DNA of 64,000 nucleotides from Salinilacihabitans rarus (GCF_024296665.1 NZ_CP100762.1:2170001-2234000); one strand, 5' to 3'. Counted from the stretch's first letter, positions 49,410-58,288 are shown. Notes: generated by a model not told the origin, from the letters alone. Translations and numbers: made by a program.

Positions 49410-50105
49410 ATGGCAGAGGAGACACTGTTCGAGTTGCTCGCGGGCAACGCCGCACACGTCGACGCGCTCCCCGACGACTACTTCGCCGACGTAGCCGACG
49501 AACAGCGCCCGAGCGTCGTGACGGTCTGCTGTTCGGACTCGCGCGTCTCCCAGGAGGGGATGTGGAACGTCGAGGAGCCGGGGACGGTCTTCACGCCGAG
49601 CAACATCGGCAACCAGGTCTGGGACGCCCACGAGGGCGAGCGCATCGTCGACGGGGGCGTCCTCTACCCGATCCACCACACCGGGACGGAGACGGCCGCC
49701 GTCGTCGGCCACACCGGCTGCGGGGCGGTGACGGCCGCCTACCGGGTCGCGACCGGCGAGGAACCGCCGGGCCCCGAGGGGGTCGCGAAGTGGGTCGACC
49801 TGCTGGTGCCGGTGGTCGAGGCGGGGCTGGACAGCGACCTCGTCGACGCCGACGCGGACGACGAGCGGGTCGTGAACCAGCTCGTCGAGTACAACGTCCG
49901 CCGGCAGGCCGCGTTTCTGCGCGAGTCGGACGCGGTTCCCGAGTCGGTCGCCGTCTACGGCTTCGTCTACGACCTCCACGGCGCCTACGGCGACGCGCCG
50001 GGTCGGGCGTACCTCGTCGACCACGAGGGCGAGCGCGACCCCGAGCGAATCGCCGACTCGCTCCCCGAGGCCTACCGGGGGGCCGCGCGGAGCCTGCTCG
50101 GCTGA
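49410..50105 (+). CDS. Beta-carbonic anhydrase
   Basis: The 231-residue cytosolic enzyme carries the zinc ligands and catalytic dyad: CCSDSRVS (Cys and Asp-Arg, about 38-45) and GHTGCGAVTAA (His and Cys, about 97-107). It interconverts CO2 and bicarbonate, supplying carboxylases. A long acidic insertion (about 125-150) and many surface Asp/Glu reflect salt adaptation. It is likely expressed alone. Confidence 0.94.
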   Translation: MAEETLFELLAGNAAHVDALPDDYFADVADEQRPSVVTVCCSDSRVSQEGMWNVEEPGTVFTPSNIGNQVWDAHEGERIVDGGVLYPIHHTGTETAAVVGHTGCGAVTAAYRVATGEEPPGPEGVAKWVDLLVPVVEAGLDSDLVDADADDERVVNQLVEYNVRRQAAFLRESDAVPESVAVYGFVYDLHGAYGDAPGRAYLVDHEGERDPERIADSLPEAYRGAARSLLG

Positions 50106-50150
50106 GTCGCGACGCCAGATTATTACGCTCCCGCTCGAAAGGACCACCCG

Positions 50151-50390
50151 ATGGCGCCGACCCTCGACCGACTGCGGGCGTTCCTCGCGTCCGACGTGGG
50201 CTTTTACTACGCCGTGGGCGCGTTCACCATCGCCATCTTCGTGGTCGGGATCGCCGCGCTCGCGGCGGTGACCCCGCGAGGGGTCGGCACGCGCGAACTG
50301 GCCGGCCTCGCCGGCGGCTTCTTCCTGTTCATGATCGTCTACTTCGTCTCGGTGGCGGTCCACCGGCTGGAGGACGGCGACGGCTGGTAG
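50151..50390 (+). CDS. Small two-helix membrane protein
   Basis: The 79-residue protein has two membrane helices (about 17-40 and 51-70) and short charged ends (APTLDRLRAFLASD at the start, HRLEDGDGW at the end). TTATTA at about 50121-50126 provides a plausible promoter 25-30 nt before the ATG. It may be a haloarchaeal protein of unknown function; no motif helps. Confidence 0.7.
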   Translation: MAPTLDRLRAFLASDVGFYYAVGAFTIAIFVVGIAALAAVTPRGVGTRELAGLAGGFFLFMIVYFVSVAVHRLEDGDGW

Positions 50391-50458
50391 AAACCGGCGC
50401 TCGCGGCCGCCGGAAGCGCGCTCGCGGCCGCGTTCCGGGTCGTGCGACGCATCGGAAG

Positions 50459-50464
50459 TATTAT
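50459..50464 (+). promoter_or_regulatory. TATA box of the second cold-shock gene
   Basis: TATTAT lies 28-33 nt before the ATG at 50492 and implies a leaderless mRNA. The sequence just before the start (CCCCCTAGAAGC) resembles that before the first cold-shock gene. Confidence 0.55.
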
Positions 50465-50491
50465 CCGTGGGCGCCGTTTCCCCCTAGAAGC

Positions 50492-50686
50492 ATGGCGAAA
50501 GGCACCGTTGATTTCTTCAACGACACTGGCGGTTACGGATTCATCTCGACTGAGGACGCGGACGACGACGTATTCTTCCACATGGAAGACATCGGCGGTC
50601 CGGATCTCGAGGAGGGACAGGAACTGGAGTTCGAAATCGAGCAGGCCCCCAAGGGCCCGCGCGCGACGAACGTCCAGCGTCTGTAA
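50492..50686 (+). CDS. cspA: Cold-shock protein, CspA family (second copy)
   Basis: The 64-residue cold-shock domain carries GGYGFIS and DVFFHMED and ends PKGPRATNVQRL. It differs from the copy at 6727 mainly by conservative changes (for instance Thr for Asn at position 5 and Glu for Asp at a few acidic sites). It probably binds RNA. Whether the two copies respond to different signals cannot be seen, as both have similar promoters. Confidence 0.97.
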   Translation: MAKGTVDFFNDTGGYGFISTEDADDDVFFHMEDIGGPDLEEGQELEFEIEQAPKGPRATNVQRL

Positions 50687-50822
50687 GGCGAATTCGCGGA
50701 GGTATCGGCACTTCAGAACAGTATTTTACGCCGACGAGCGACGGCGCCGTCGACGTGTCGGACCCCCAGCCGCGCGTGTCGGATCGATAATGTAATTACG
50801 GCGGCAGATCGTAGGCTGGCGT

Positions 50823-50942
50823 ATGACCCTCCACGCGATGAGCGTCCCCGAACTGACCGTCGTCCTGTTCAACTTCACACTCTTCGTGGCCGCGGTCGGC
50901 GGCCTCTGGTTCCTCCTGTCGAAGGTTCGGCGAGCCGTCTGA
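50823..50942 (+). CDS. 39-residue single-helix membrane protein
   Basis: MTLHAMSVPELTVVLFNFTL continues to a helix ending LWFLLSKVRRAV. There is a single membrane helix with a basic cytosolic end. TAATGTAATTA at about 50791 gives a promoter about 25-30 nt upstream. It is short and has no recognised family, but the helix and promoter make it a credible small gene. Confidence 0.5.
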   Translation: MTLHAMSVPELTVVLFNFTLFVAAVGGLWFLLSKVRRAV

Positions 50943-50985
50943 GACGACCCGGACGATTTTGTGGTCTCGGCCCCGACTCGGGGGC

Positions 50986-51351
50986 ATGACCGAGCCACTG
51001 ATCCGCCGCAGCGACGAGGTCGAGTACGAAACCGTCGACGCCGCCGACGGCCTCCGGAAGGGCGTGCTGATCGGCGACGAACACGGCGCGCCGACCTTCG
51101 CGATTCGACGGTTCACCCTCGAACCGGGCGCGGAGGTGCCCAGACACGTAAACGAGGTCGAACACGAGCAGTACGTCCTCGAAGGGGAGTACGTCGTCGG
51201 AATCGGGGACGAGGAGTACGAGGTGCGCGCGGGCGACTCGCTTTTGATCCCCGCCGGGACCGTCCACTGGTACCGCAACGCGGGCGACGAACCCGGGGCG
51301 TTCATCTGCGCGGTGCCCAACGGCGACGACGCCATCGAACTGGTGGAGTAA
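50986..51351 (+). CDS. Cupin-domain protein
   Basis: The 121-residue protein has a single cupin fold. The first motif is PRHVNEVEHEQYVLEGEYVV (His, His, Glu ligands, about 48-67) and the second is AGDSLLIPAGTVHWYRNAGD (about 83-102). It would bind one metal ion. Cupins of this kind include isomerases and small dioxygenases; the substrate is not evident. Its stop lies just before two iron-box-like palindromes that control the next operon. Confidence 0.88.
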   Translation: MTEPLIRRSDEVEYETVDAADGLRKGVLIGDEHGAPTFAIRRFTLEPGAEVPRHVNEVEHEQYVLEGEYVVGIGDEEYEVRAGDSLLIPAGTVHWYRNAGDEPGAFICAVPNGDDAIELVE

Positions 51352-51369
51352 CTCTCGCCGCGCCATCAA

Positions 51370-51383
51370 TTAGGCCGACCTAA
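51370..51383. promoter_or_regulatory. DtxR/IdeR-like iron box 1
   Basis: TTAGGCCGACCTAA is an inverted repeat (TTAGG/CCTAA) of the kind bound by iron-dependent DtxR-family repressors, which haloarchaea have (Idr proteins). It lies just upstream of the TATA region of the siderophore operon. Confidence 0.75.
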
Positions 51384-51403
51384 AACGACGCACTTTTCAA
51401 CAA

Positions 51404-51417
51404 TTAGGCGAGCCTAA
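51404..51417. promoter_or_regulatory. DtxR/IdeR-like iron box 2
   Basis: TTAGGCGAGCCTAA is a perfect inverted repeat except for its central pair. It starts 34 nt after box 1 and ends 5 nt before the ATG at 51423. The likely TATA element (CTTTTCAA, about 51393) lies between the boxes, so binding would block transcription in iron-replete cells. Confidence 0.78.
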
Positions 51418-51422
51418 AACGT

Positions 51423-52601
51423 ATGCGACGAACCCGATCGACGCGGCGCGCCGTCCTCGCGGCGGGGACGGCCGCCCTGGGCGCGATGGCCGGTTGCGTC
51501 AGCGGCACCGAGCGCGAAGCGAACGGCGACGGAAGCGACGGCGGATCCGGAGACGGCGCGGAGGAGGACGGGGCCGACGGCGACGGGACGGGTGCCTCCG
51601 AACCCTACGACGTCTCGATGGTTCCCGTCGGCGAGGTAACCTTCGAGTCGCCGCCGGAACGCTGGCTCGCCTACGAGAGCGACTACGCCGACATGGGCGT
51701 CGCGCTCGGCGTCGGCGACGGGCTGGCGGCCGTCGGCGAACCCCACCGCTACCACCCCGAGTACTACGCGGAACTCGGGATCCCACACGTCGAGGAGCCG
51801 ACGCCGCTGTGGAACGACGGCGTCGACAAGGAGCTGTTTTACGAACTCGACGTCGACGTCCACCTCGTCGACCCGAACTGGCTCGAGCACAACGGGGCGT
51901 TCGGCCTCGAACGCGCGGACGTCGACGAAATCGGCGAGAACGTCGCGCCGTTCGTCGGCAACACGATCTTCCGGCGGACCGACGAGTGGCACGACTACGA
52001 GTACTACACGCTGTACGAGGCCTTCGAGAAGGTCGCCGAGGTGTTCGACCGCGTCGACCGATACGAGGCCTTCGCCGCGCTCCACGAGGAGTTCCTCGCC
52101 GAGATCGAGGCCTCGCTGCCCCCGGCGGACGAGCGCCCCGACGGCCTCCTCGCCTGGGTCGGCTCGGACGAACCGGAGGAGTTCTACCCCGCGCTGATCG
52201 GCGACGAGGGCGCGAGCACGAAGCACTTCCGCGACCTCGGCGTCGGCGACGCGCTGGCGGACACCGGCGTCGAGGGCCTGAGCACGGACGACCGCGGGAC
52301 GATCGACTACGAGGCCATCCTCGACGTCGACCCGGACGCGCTCTTCCTGCGCGGCCACGAGGGCAAGAGCCGTGCCGAGTTCGAGGAGACCGTCCTCGCG
52401 CACATGCGCGACCACGAGGTCGCGAGCGACCTCGCGGCGGTCCGGGAGGGACGGGTCTTCCGCGGCGGACCGATCTACCAGGGGCCGATCTACAACCTGT
52501 TCGTCGCCGAGCGCACGGCACGCGAGTGCTACCCGCAGCGGTTCGACCGCGAGCTGTTCGACCGCGAGCGCGTCGCGGAGATCGTCGCGGGCGGCGCCTG
52601 A
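51423..52601 (+). CDS. Iron-siderophore ABC transporter binding lipoprotein
   Basis: The 392-residue protein begins with a Tat-type lipoprotein signal (RSTRRAVLAAGTAALGAMAGC, Cys near 23) and an acidic linker. The binding fold follows, with VTFESPPERWLAYESDYADM, GVALGVGDGLAAVGEP and VDVDLVDPNW-like segments typical of FecB/FepB-type proteins but longer than average. It captures a ferric chelate. Overlapping DtxR-like boxes precede it, indicating iron repression. The permease follows after 2 nt. Confidence 0.88.
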   Translation: MRRTRSTRRAVLAAGTAALGAMAGCVSGTEREANGDGSDGGSGDGAEEDGADGDGTGASEPYDVSMVPVGEVTFESPPERWLAYESDYADMGVALGVGDGLAAVGEPHRYHPEYYAELGIPHVEEPTPLWNDGVDKELFYELDVDVHLVDPNWLEHNGAFGLERADVDEIGENVAPFVGNTIFRRTDEWHDYEYYTLYEAFEKVAEVFDRVDRYEAFAALHEEFLAEIEASLPPADERPDGLLAWVGSDEPEEFYPALIGDEGASTKHFRDLGVGDALADTGVEGLSTDDRGTIDYEAILDVDPDALFLRGHEGKSRAEFEETVLAHMRDHEVASDLAAVREGRVFRGGPIYQGPIYNLFVAERTARECYPQRFDRELFDRERVAEIVAGGA

Positions 52602-52603
52602 GC

Positions 52604-53773
52604 ATGGCCGGTGGGCTGTCGAACGGACGCGGCTCCGTCGCCGAGGAGTCCGGGCGGCTCCCGTGGATCGACTCGACGCTCCTCGGCGTCGCGCTCGCGA
52701 GCGTCGCGGTCGTACTCGTCTCGCTGGGCGTCCAGGTGAGCTTCGGGACGTACACGATGTCGGTCGGCGACGCCTGGTACGCCCTCCTGGACGCCGACGT
52801 CTGGTACGACGAGCGGGTGTTGCTGTCGTTCCTGCTGGGCGAGGAGCTGATGCGGACCGTCCTCTTCGTCCCGGAGAGCTACCGGCTGCCGGAGCTGGCG
52901 ACGGGAACGAACATCGTCTGGAACATCCGCTTCCCGCGGGTGCTGGCCGGCATCTTCGTCGGAATGAACCTCGCCGTCTCGGGGGCGATCTTCCAGGCGG
53001 TCACCAGGAACGAACTCGCCAGCCCGTACATCCTCGGCGTCTCCTCCGGCGCCGGGCTCGCGATCCTGCTGACGCTGGTCGTCTTCGCGGGGATGGCGAG
53101 CCTGCTGCCCGTCGCCGCCGCGCTCGGCGGCGCGGCCGCCTTCCTCGTGGTGTACGCGATCGCGTGGAAAGGCGGCACGAGCCCCATCAGACTCGTCCTC
53201 GCGGGCGTCATCGTCGCGACGATCTGCAACTCGCTGCAGACCGCGCTCTACCTCTTCGCGGAGGACATCTCGACGGTCCAGTCGGCCGTCGCGTGGACGA
53301 CCGGGTCGCTCACCGGCGCCGACTGGGGCGACGTGCGGCTCGTCTTCCCGTGGACCGTGCTCTCGATGGCGCTCGCGCTCGCGGGCTCGCGCCAGCTGAA
53401 CGTGCTCCTGCTGGGCGAGCGGACCGCGGGCGCGCTCGGGATGTCCGTCGAGCGCGTCCGCTTCGGCCTCTCGGGGGTCGCGATCCTCGCCGCCGCGGCC
53501 TCGATCGCCGTCGCCGGCATCGTCGGCTTCGTCGGCCTCATCGTCCCGCACGTGGTGCGGACGATCGTCGGCAGCGACTACAAGCGGCTGCTGGTCGGCT
53601 GTCTGTTCGTCGGTCCCGCGCTGCTGGTGTCGGCCGACGTCGGTGCGCGCCTCGGGATGCAGGTGCTGTTCGACAGCGCGAACCAGCTCCCCGTCGGCAT
53701 CCTCACCGGGCTGATCGGCGGGCCGTACTTCCTCTACCTCATGCGGCGGCGCCAGCGACTGGGTGATCTCTGA
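52604..53773 (+). CDS. FecCD-family iron-siderophore permease
   Basis: The 389-residue protein has nine or ten membrane helices and the FecCD pattern: IRFPRVLAGIFVGMNLAVSG, FQAVTRNELASPYILGVSSG, LAGVIVATICNSLQTALYLF, LLGERTAGALGMSVERVRFG and GFVGLIVPHVVRTIVGSDYK. It starts just after the binding protein. An extended loop near residues 50-95 (DADVWYDERVLLSFL) is unusual for the family. A single gene serves as the permease homodimer. Confidence 0.92.
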   Translation: MAGGLSNGRGSVAEESGRLPWIDSTLLGVALASVAVVLVSLGVQVSFGTYTMSVGDAWYALLDADVWYDERVLLSFLLGEELMRTVLFVPESYRLPELATGTNIVWNIRFPRVLAGIFVGMNLAVSGAIFQAVTRNELASPYILGVSSGAGLAILLTLVVFAGMASLLPVAAALGGAAAFLVVYAIAWKGGTSPIRLVLAGVIVATICNSLQTALYLFAEDISTVQSAVAWTTGSLTGADWGDVRLVFPWTVLSMALALAGSRQLNVLLLGERTAGALGMSVERVRFGLSGVAILAAAASIAVAGIVGFVGLIVPHVVRTIVGSDYKRLLVGCLFVGPALLVSADVGARLGMQVLFDSANQLPVGILTGLIGGPYFLYLMRRRQRLGDL

Positions 53774-53774
53774 G

Positions 53775-54680
53775 ATGCCCGACTCGACGAACGACCTCCG
53801 CTCGCGACCCGCCGACGACGGCTCCGAGGGATCGACCGACGCCCCCACTAGGTCCGAGCCGGGCCCGGGACCGCCGGCTGTCGCCAGCCGGCTCGTCGGC
53901 GAGGACCTGGAGATCGGCTACCCGACGACCGAGGAGCCGGTCGTCGACCTCGACCGGCTCGACCTCCCCGCGGGCGAGGTGACGGCGCTGGTCGGCCCGA
54001 ACGGCAGCGGGAAGTCGACGCTCCTGAAGTCGCTCGCGCGCCAGCTCGAGCCCGAGGCGGGCGTCGTCTACCTCGACGGCACCGACGTCGAGACGTTCGG
54101 GAACAAGGCGTTCGCCCGCCGGGTCGGCCTGCTCTCCCAGGAGAACGAGTCACCCGGCAGCGTGAGTGCGGAGGAGCTGATCTACTACGGCCGGTACCCC
54201 CACCGCGGCGTCTTCGACACCGTCGACGAAGACGACCGGGAGGCCGTCGAACGCGCGATCGAGCTCGCGGGGGTCGAGCACCTCCGCGGCGAGCCCCTCG
54301 GCGAGCTGAGCGGCGGCCAGAAGCAGCTCGTCTGGATCGCGATGGTACTGGCCCAGGAGACCGACGTCCTCCTGCTCGACGAGCCGACGAACCACCTCGA
54401 CCTCCACCACCAGCTCCGCGTGATGGAGGTCGTCGAGACGTTGAACGAGGAGCGCGGCGTCACGGTCGGCGTCGTCCTCCACGACGTCGCCCAGGCAGCC
54501 CGCCACGCGGACAACCTCATCGCGCTCCTGGACGGCGACGTCTACGACTGGGGGCCGCCGAACGAGGTCGTCACCGACGAGCTACTGGAGGAGGTCTTCG
54601 GCGTGATCGCCACCGTCGGCTACGGCGAGGAGGGGCCGACGATCATGCCCCACCGGCCGGTCGACGCGGACGAAACCTAG
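53775..54680 (+). CDS. Iron-siderophore ABC transporter ATP-binding protein
   Basis: The 301-residue ATPase has Walker A GPNGSGKST, signature LSGGQKQL, Walker B LLLDEPTNHLD and the H-loop residues VLHDVAQ. This is the FecE/FhuC type. An unusual N-terminal 40-residue Ser/Asp/Pro-rich extension precedes the ATPase fold. The ATG at 53775 follows the permease stop by 1 nt; an upstream GTG at 53763 is the alternative. The gene ends the iron operon. Confidence 0.92.
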   Translation: MPDSTNDLRSRPADDGSEGSTDAPTRSEPGPGPPAVASRLVGEDLEIGYPTTEEPVVDLDRLDLPAGEVTALVGPNGSGKSTLLKSLARQLEPEAGVVYLDGTDVETFGNKAFARRVGLLSQENESPGSVSAEELIYYGRYPHRGVFDTVDEDDREAVERAIELAGVEHLRGEPLGELSGGQKQLVWIAMVLAQETDVLLLDEPTNHLDLHHQLRVMEVVETLNEERGVTVGVVLHDVAQAARHADNLIALLDGDVYDWGPPNEVVTDELLEEVFGVIATVGYGEEGPTIMPHRPVDADET

Positions 54681-54719
54681 TCCGAATCGCTCAAGTACGC
54701 CAGCCATCTACCGGCTATC

Positions 54720-56774
54720 GTGTCACAGCAGGTCGGCGAGGTCGAGACCATCTTCTGTCACGAGACCGGCAACGACTACCTCGTGGTCGTCACCCGGGAC
54801 GGCGAGCGGCTGTTCCGGGCGAAACTCGGCCTCTCGGAGACCTCCGCCGGCCCCCGCCCCGCGAAGTTCCGCATCAAGCGCGGCTCCAGCGAGGAACCCC
54901 GCCAGCCCGACGAGTTCGTCGAACTCGCCCGCCGGGCCGACCGCATCCGCATCTCCGAGCAGACCTCCCCCGAGGGGCGAAAGGAACTGCGGGAGATGTT
55001 CGGGGGCTACCAGCTGGAGGCGAAGGCGGTCCGGACCTGCCGGTACTGTGCCTCCTCGGGGCGGTACTCGCCGATCACGACCGAGACGGCGATCAAGGAC
55101 GGCCAGGACTGGATCTGTACGGACTGTGCGAGCCGGGAACTCGAACGACAGCTCTCGTACGTCGGCGACGTCACCGGCGCGGCCAGGGAACGCCTCGAAG
55201 AGCTGATGCTCGAAGTGCAGGACCTCGAACGGATCGTCAACCTCCTGAAAGGCCGGCTCGACCCCGACCTCACGAAGTTCGACACCATCTCGGCGACGGT
55301 CGACGAGGTCGATCCCGTCCACGTGGACTCGCTGGGCCTGCACCCGAAGCTACAGGGGATGCTCGAAGACCGCTTCGACACCCTGTTGCCGGTCCAGAGC
55401 CTCGCGGTCGAAAACGGCCTGTTCGACGGCGACGACCAACTCGTCGTCTCGGCGACGGCGACCGGGAAGACCCTCGTCGGGGAGATGGCCGGCATCGACC
55501 GCGTCCTCGAAGGGGAGGGGAAGATGCTGTTTCTCGTCCCCCTCGTGGCGCTGGCGAACCAGAAGTACGAGGACTTCCGGGACGAGTACGGCCACCTCGT
55601 CGACGTCTCGATCCGGGTCGGCGCGAGCCGCATCGCCGACTCGGGCAACCAGTTCGACCCCGACGCCGACGTCATCGTCGGCACCTACGAGGGGATCGAC
55701 CACGCCCTGCGGACGGGCAAGGAACTGGGCGATATCGGGACGGTCGTCATCGACGAGGTCCACACCCTCAAGGAGGAAGAGCGCGGCCACCGCCTCGACG
55801 GGCTGATCTCGCGGCTGAAGTACACCACCGAGCGACGCGCAAAGCGCCGCGACGACTACGGGGGTGCCCAGTGGATCTACCTCTCGGCGACCGTCGGCAA
55901 CCCCGAGCAGCTTGCGGCGGCGCTCGAATCGAAGCTGATCGAGTTCGAGGAGCGGCCCGTCCCGATCGAACGCCACGTCACGTTCGCCGACGGCCGCGAG
56001 AAGGTCCGCGTCGAGAACAAACTCGTCAAGCGGGAGTTCGACACCGAGTCCTCGAAGGGTTACCGCGGCCAGACGATCATCTTCACCAACTCGCGGCGGC
56101 GCTGTCACGAGATTTCGCGCAAGCTCGAGTACGCGGCCGCCCCCTACCACGCCGGCCTCGACTACAAGCGCCGCAAGACCGTCGAGCGAAAGTTCGGCGA
56201 CCAGGAACTCGCGGCCGTCGTGACGACGGCGGCGCTCGCGGCCGGCGTCGACTTCCCGGCCTCGCAGGTGATCTTCGACTCGCTGGCGATGGGCATCGAG
56301 TGGCTCTCCGTCCAGGAGTTCCACCAGATGCTCGGCCGGGCGGGCCGGCCGGACTACCACGACGAGGGGAAGGTGTACCTCCTCGTCGAGCCCGACTGTT
56401 CCTACCACAACTCGATGGAGATGACCGAAGACGAGGTCGCGTTCAAGCTCCTCAAAGGCGAGATGGAGTCGGTGATGACCCACTACGACGAGGACGCGGC
56501 CGTCGAGGAGACGCTCGCGAACGTCACCGTCGGCGGCCGGGCCGCCAAGGGGCTCAACGACCGGATGCTCGGCGAGGTGCCGACGAAACACGCGATCGGC
56601 AAGCTCTTGGAGTACGAGTTCATCGACGGCTTCGAGCCGACGCCGCTGGGTCGCGTCGTCACCGAACACTTCCTCGAACCGGGCGAGGCGTTCGCGCTGC
56701 TCGACGGCATCCGCAAGGACGCCCACCCGTACGACCTCGTCGCCGACATCGAGTTGCGCGACGCCGACCTCTGA
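54720..56774 (+). CDS. Ski2-like DEAD/DEAH-box helicase with zinc-finger insert
   Basis: The 684-residue protein has an N-terminal domain with a zinc finger (CRYCASSG ... ICTDCA, about 104-136) and a coiled linker. The helicase core has motif I SATATGKTLVGE (about 246), Ia LVPLVALANQ, DEVH in VIDEVHTLKEEERG, SATVGN, IIFTNSRRRCHEI and GRAGRPDYHDEG. It belongs to the archaeal Ski2-type branch and is likely an ATP-dependent RNA or DNA translocase in repair or RNA turnover. GTG is the start. Confidence 0.9.
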   Translation: MSQQVGEVETIFCHETGNDYLVVVTRDGERLFRAKLGLSETSAGPRPAKFRIKRGSSEEPRQPDEFVELARRADRIRISEQTSPEGRKELREMFGGYQLEAKAVRTCRYCASSGRYSPITTETAIKDGQDWICTDCASRELERQLSYVGDVTGAARERLEELMLEVQDLERIVNLLKGRLDPDLTKFDTISATVDEVDPVHVDSLGLHPKLQGMLEDRFDTLLPVQSLAVENGLFDGDDQLVVSATATGKTLVGEMAGIDRVLEGEGKMLFLVPLVALANQKYEDFRDEYGHLVDVSIRVGASRIADSGNQFDPDADVIVGTYEGIDHALRTGKELGDIGTVVIDEVHTLKEEERGHRLDGLISRLKYTTERRAKRRDDYGGAQWIYLSATVGNPEQLAAALESKLIEFEERPVPIERHVTFADGREKVRVENKLVKREFDTESSKGYRGQTIIFTNSRRRCHEISRKLEYAAAPYHAGLDYKRRKTVERKFGDQELAAVVTTAALAAGVDFPASQVIFDSLAMGIEWLSVQEFHQMLGRAGRPDYHDEGKVYLLVEPDCSYHNSMEMTEDEVAFKLLKGEMESVMTHYDEDAAVEETLANVTVGGRAAKGLNDRMLGEVPTKHAIGKLLEYEFIDGFEPTPLGRVVTEHFLEPGEAFALLDGIRKDAHPYDLVADIELRDADL

Positions 56775-56781
56775 GCGCCGG

Positions 56782-57039
56782 TCAGGGGACGAACGCGATC
56801 CCGAACAGCGACAGCAGGATCACGAGCAACGCGCCGGGGAACCCCCCGACCGCGACGATGACCAGCGCGACGGTCGTGACGGCGACCTGGAGGCCGAACA
56901 CCGCCTGCGCGAGAAACAGGACGAGGAGACCGACGACCGCGTTGACGATGAACGGCCGTACCGTCCGTACGACCGTCGAGGCGCCGAGGACGGCGGCGAG
57001 CACGAGGACTAACAGGAGAATTTCGAGTCCCGTAACCAT
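56782..57039 (-). CDS. BofA-family small membrane protein
   Basis: The 85-residue protein has three hydrophobic helices (about 4-22, 30-49, 53-80). It fits the pro-sigma-K processing inhibitor BofA family by FIVNAVVGLLVLFLAQAVFG and VAVGGFPGALLVILLSLFGIAF with the conserved central Asn-Gly-like turns. Archaea lack sigma-K, so the role is different and unknown. It converges on the helicase with only 7 nt between stops. Confidence 0.85.
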   Translation of the reverse strand: MVTGLEILLLVLVLAAVLGASTVVRTVRPFIVNAVVGLLVLFLAQAVFGLQVAVTTVALVIVAVGGFPGALLVILLSLFGIAFVP

Positions 57040-57120
57040 ACAAACGCTAGCGCTGCAACGGACAAAACCGTTCGGAACGGAACGAAACCCTTTACGGCTC
57101 GGCCGCGAAAGGCGTCGTAC

Positions 57121-57193
57121 GGGACCGTGGGTTAGCCTGGTATACTTCGGGCCTTGGGTGCCCGTGACCGCGGTTCAAATCCGCGCGGTCCCA
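57121..57193 (+). tRNA. tRNA-Pro (UGG anticodon)
   Basis: GGGACCG pairs with CGGTCCC. The anticodon stem CGGGC/GCCCG encloses CTTGGGT, giving anticodon UGG. The T arm is GCGGTTCAAATCCGC. The discriminator is A; CCA is not encoded. CTTTAC about 30 nt upstream is a plausible TATA element. Confidence 0.97.
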
Positions 57194-57221
57194 CTCCTCC
57201 GTGACGAACGGCCGTGAGGAG
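57194..57221 (+). other. Hairpin after tRNA-Pro and its trailing T-arm-like sequences
   Basis: CTCCT/AGGAG encloses a loop containing GACGAACGGCCGTG, similar to the loop after tRNA-Val. Downstream, GGGTTTGAATCGGGGAGG (57241-57258) and TGTTCGAATCCGTGCAG (57275-57291) look like stray T arms. The 160-nt stretch to the PCNA stop holds no gene. Confidence 0.5.
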
Positions 57222-57353
57222 CGAGGCGTGAACGGAGCGCGGGTTTGAATCGGGGAGGAGCTTCGCGCCGACCGCTGTTCGAATCCGTGCAGTTACGACC
57301 AGCGCGCGAGACGAGGCCATCGGGAGAGCGCGGGGGACGCGGATCGCCGGCCG

Positions 57354-58097
57354 TCAGTCGCTCTGGATGCGCGGCGCGAGGACGTAGGTGACCTGGCCCT
57401 GCCCCTCCGCGAAGTCGAAGTAGATCTCGACCGGGAACTCCTCGCCGAGGTCGAGCGTGACTTCGGCGTCGGCGGGGATGGCCTTGTTCATGTCTTTGAG
57501 GTAGTCGAGGCTGAACAGCGAGTGGGCCGTGCCGACCTGCAGGTCGATGAGGTCTGCAGACGTAAGTTCGAGGTGGACGTCGTCGGTGTCGCCTTCGGCG
57601 TCGACGTAGAAGGCCTCGTCGGCGTCGTCGACGCCCAGCGCGATGTGATCGGAGACCATGTCGGCGGCTTTCACCGCCCGGTTGACGTCCTTCCCTTCGA
57701 GCACGACGCGTGCGGGCAGGTCCAGGTCCGGAATGTCGGGCTCCTGGCGGATCGAATCCGGATCGATCAGCGCGAGAGTGTACTCGAGGCCGTCGATCTG
57801 GATGTGGAGCTTGCGGGTCTCCTCGTCGAGTTCGAGTTCGACGAGCTGGCCGGCGTCGGCCATCCCCGCGATGTCTTCGAGCCGCGAGAGGTCGACGCCG
57901 ATCAGCCCGCCGTCGGCCTCGTACGATTCGAACGCCGCCGCCTCCAGCGACAGGTCCACCATCGCGACCGTCGCGGGGTCGATCGCCTGTATCCGCAGGC
58001 CGTCTTCCTCGAGGTGGATCTTGCACTCGTCGACCAGCGTGCTCACCGGTTCGAGCGCGCTGGTGAGCGCCTCCGCGCTCACGATGGCCTTGAACAT
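57354..58097 (-). CDS. pcn: DNA polymerase sliding clamp PCNA
   Basis: The 247-residue clamp protein has two repeated domains joined by a linker. Clear marks are [20 protein letters not shown] at the start, [20 protein letters not shown] with the [12 protein letters not shown] helix, [20 protein letters not shown] and a C-terminal [12 protein letters not shown], where PCNA-binding peptides dock. It forms a homotrimeric ring tethering polymerase. It is divergent from the MCM gene. The start at 58097 replaces a longer frame of 64 unrelated codons. The promoter lies at 58122-58129. Confidence 0.96.
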   Translation of the reverse strand: MFKAIVSAEALTSALEPVSTLVDECKIHLEEDGLRIQAIDPATVAMVDLSLEAAAFESYEADGGLIGVDLSRLEDIAGMADAGQLVELELDEETRKLHIQIDGLEYTLALIDPDSIRQEPDIPDLDLPARVVLEGKDVNRAVKAADMVSDHIALGVDDADEAFYVDAEGDTDDVHLELTSADLIDLQVGTAHSLFSLDYLKDMNKAIPADAEVTLDLGEEFPVEIYFDFAEGQGQVTYVLAPRIQSD

Positions 58098-58121
58098 GTG
58101 TTCTGGGCTGTGGCGTGCAGC

Positions 58122-58129
58122 GTAAAAAA
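58122..58129 (-). promoter_or_regulatory. TATA box of the PCNA gene
   Basis: Leftward GTTTTTTA lies 25-32 nt upstream of the PCNA start, implying a leaderless transcript. Confidence 0.55.
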
Positions 58130-58256
58130 CCACCCGTTGTCGTCGCGCGAGCGGCGCAATCGCGCGTTTCGCGGGGGCACCTGGGCCGCCACCACAGCCG
58201 TAATCCCGTCCGCGGCGGTCGGTCGCCGCGATCACTTCCGCCGCGGTATACGACCA

Positions 58257-58263
58257 TTTATAC
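58257..58263 (+). promoter_or_regulatory. TATA box of the MCM gene
   Basis: TTTATAC lies 26-32 nt before the MCM ATG at 58289 and so implies a leaderless transcript. The PCNA promoter reads the other way about 130 nt to the left, so the two replication genes share one control region. Confidence 0.55.
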
Positions 58264-58288
58264 GGGATGGCGACCTTAGACGGGTGCA

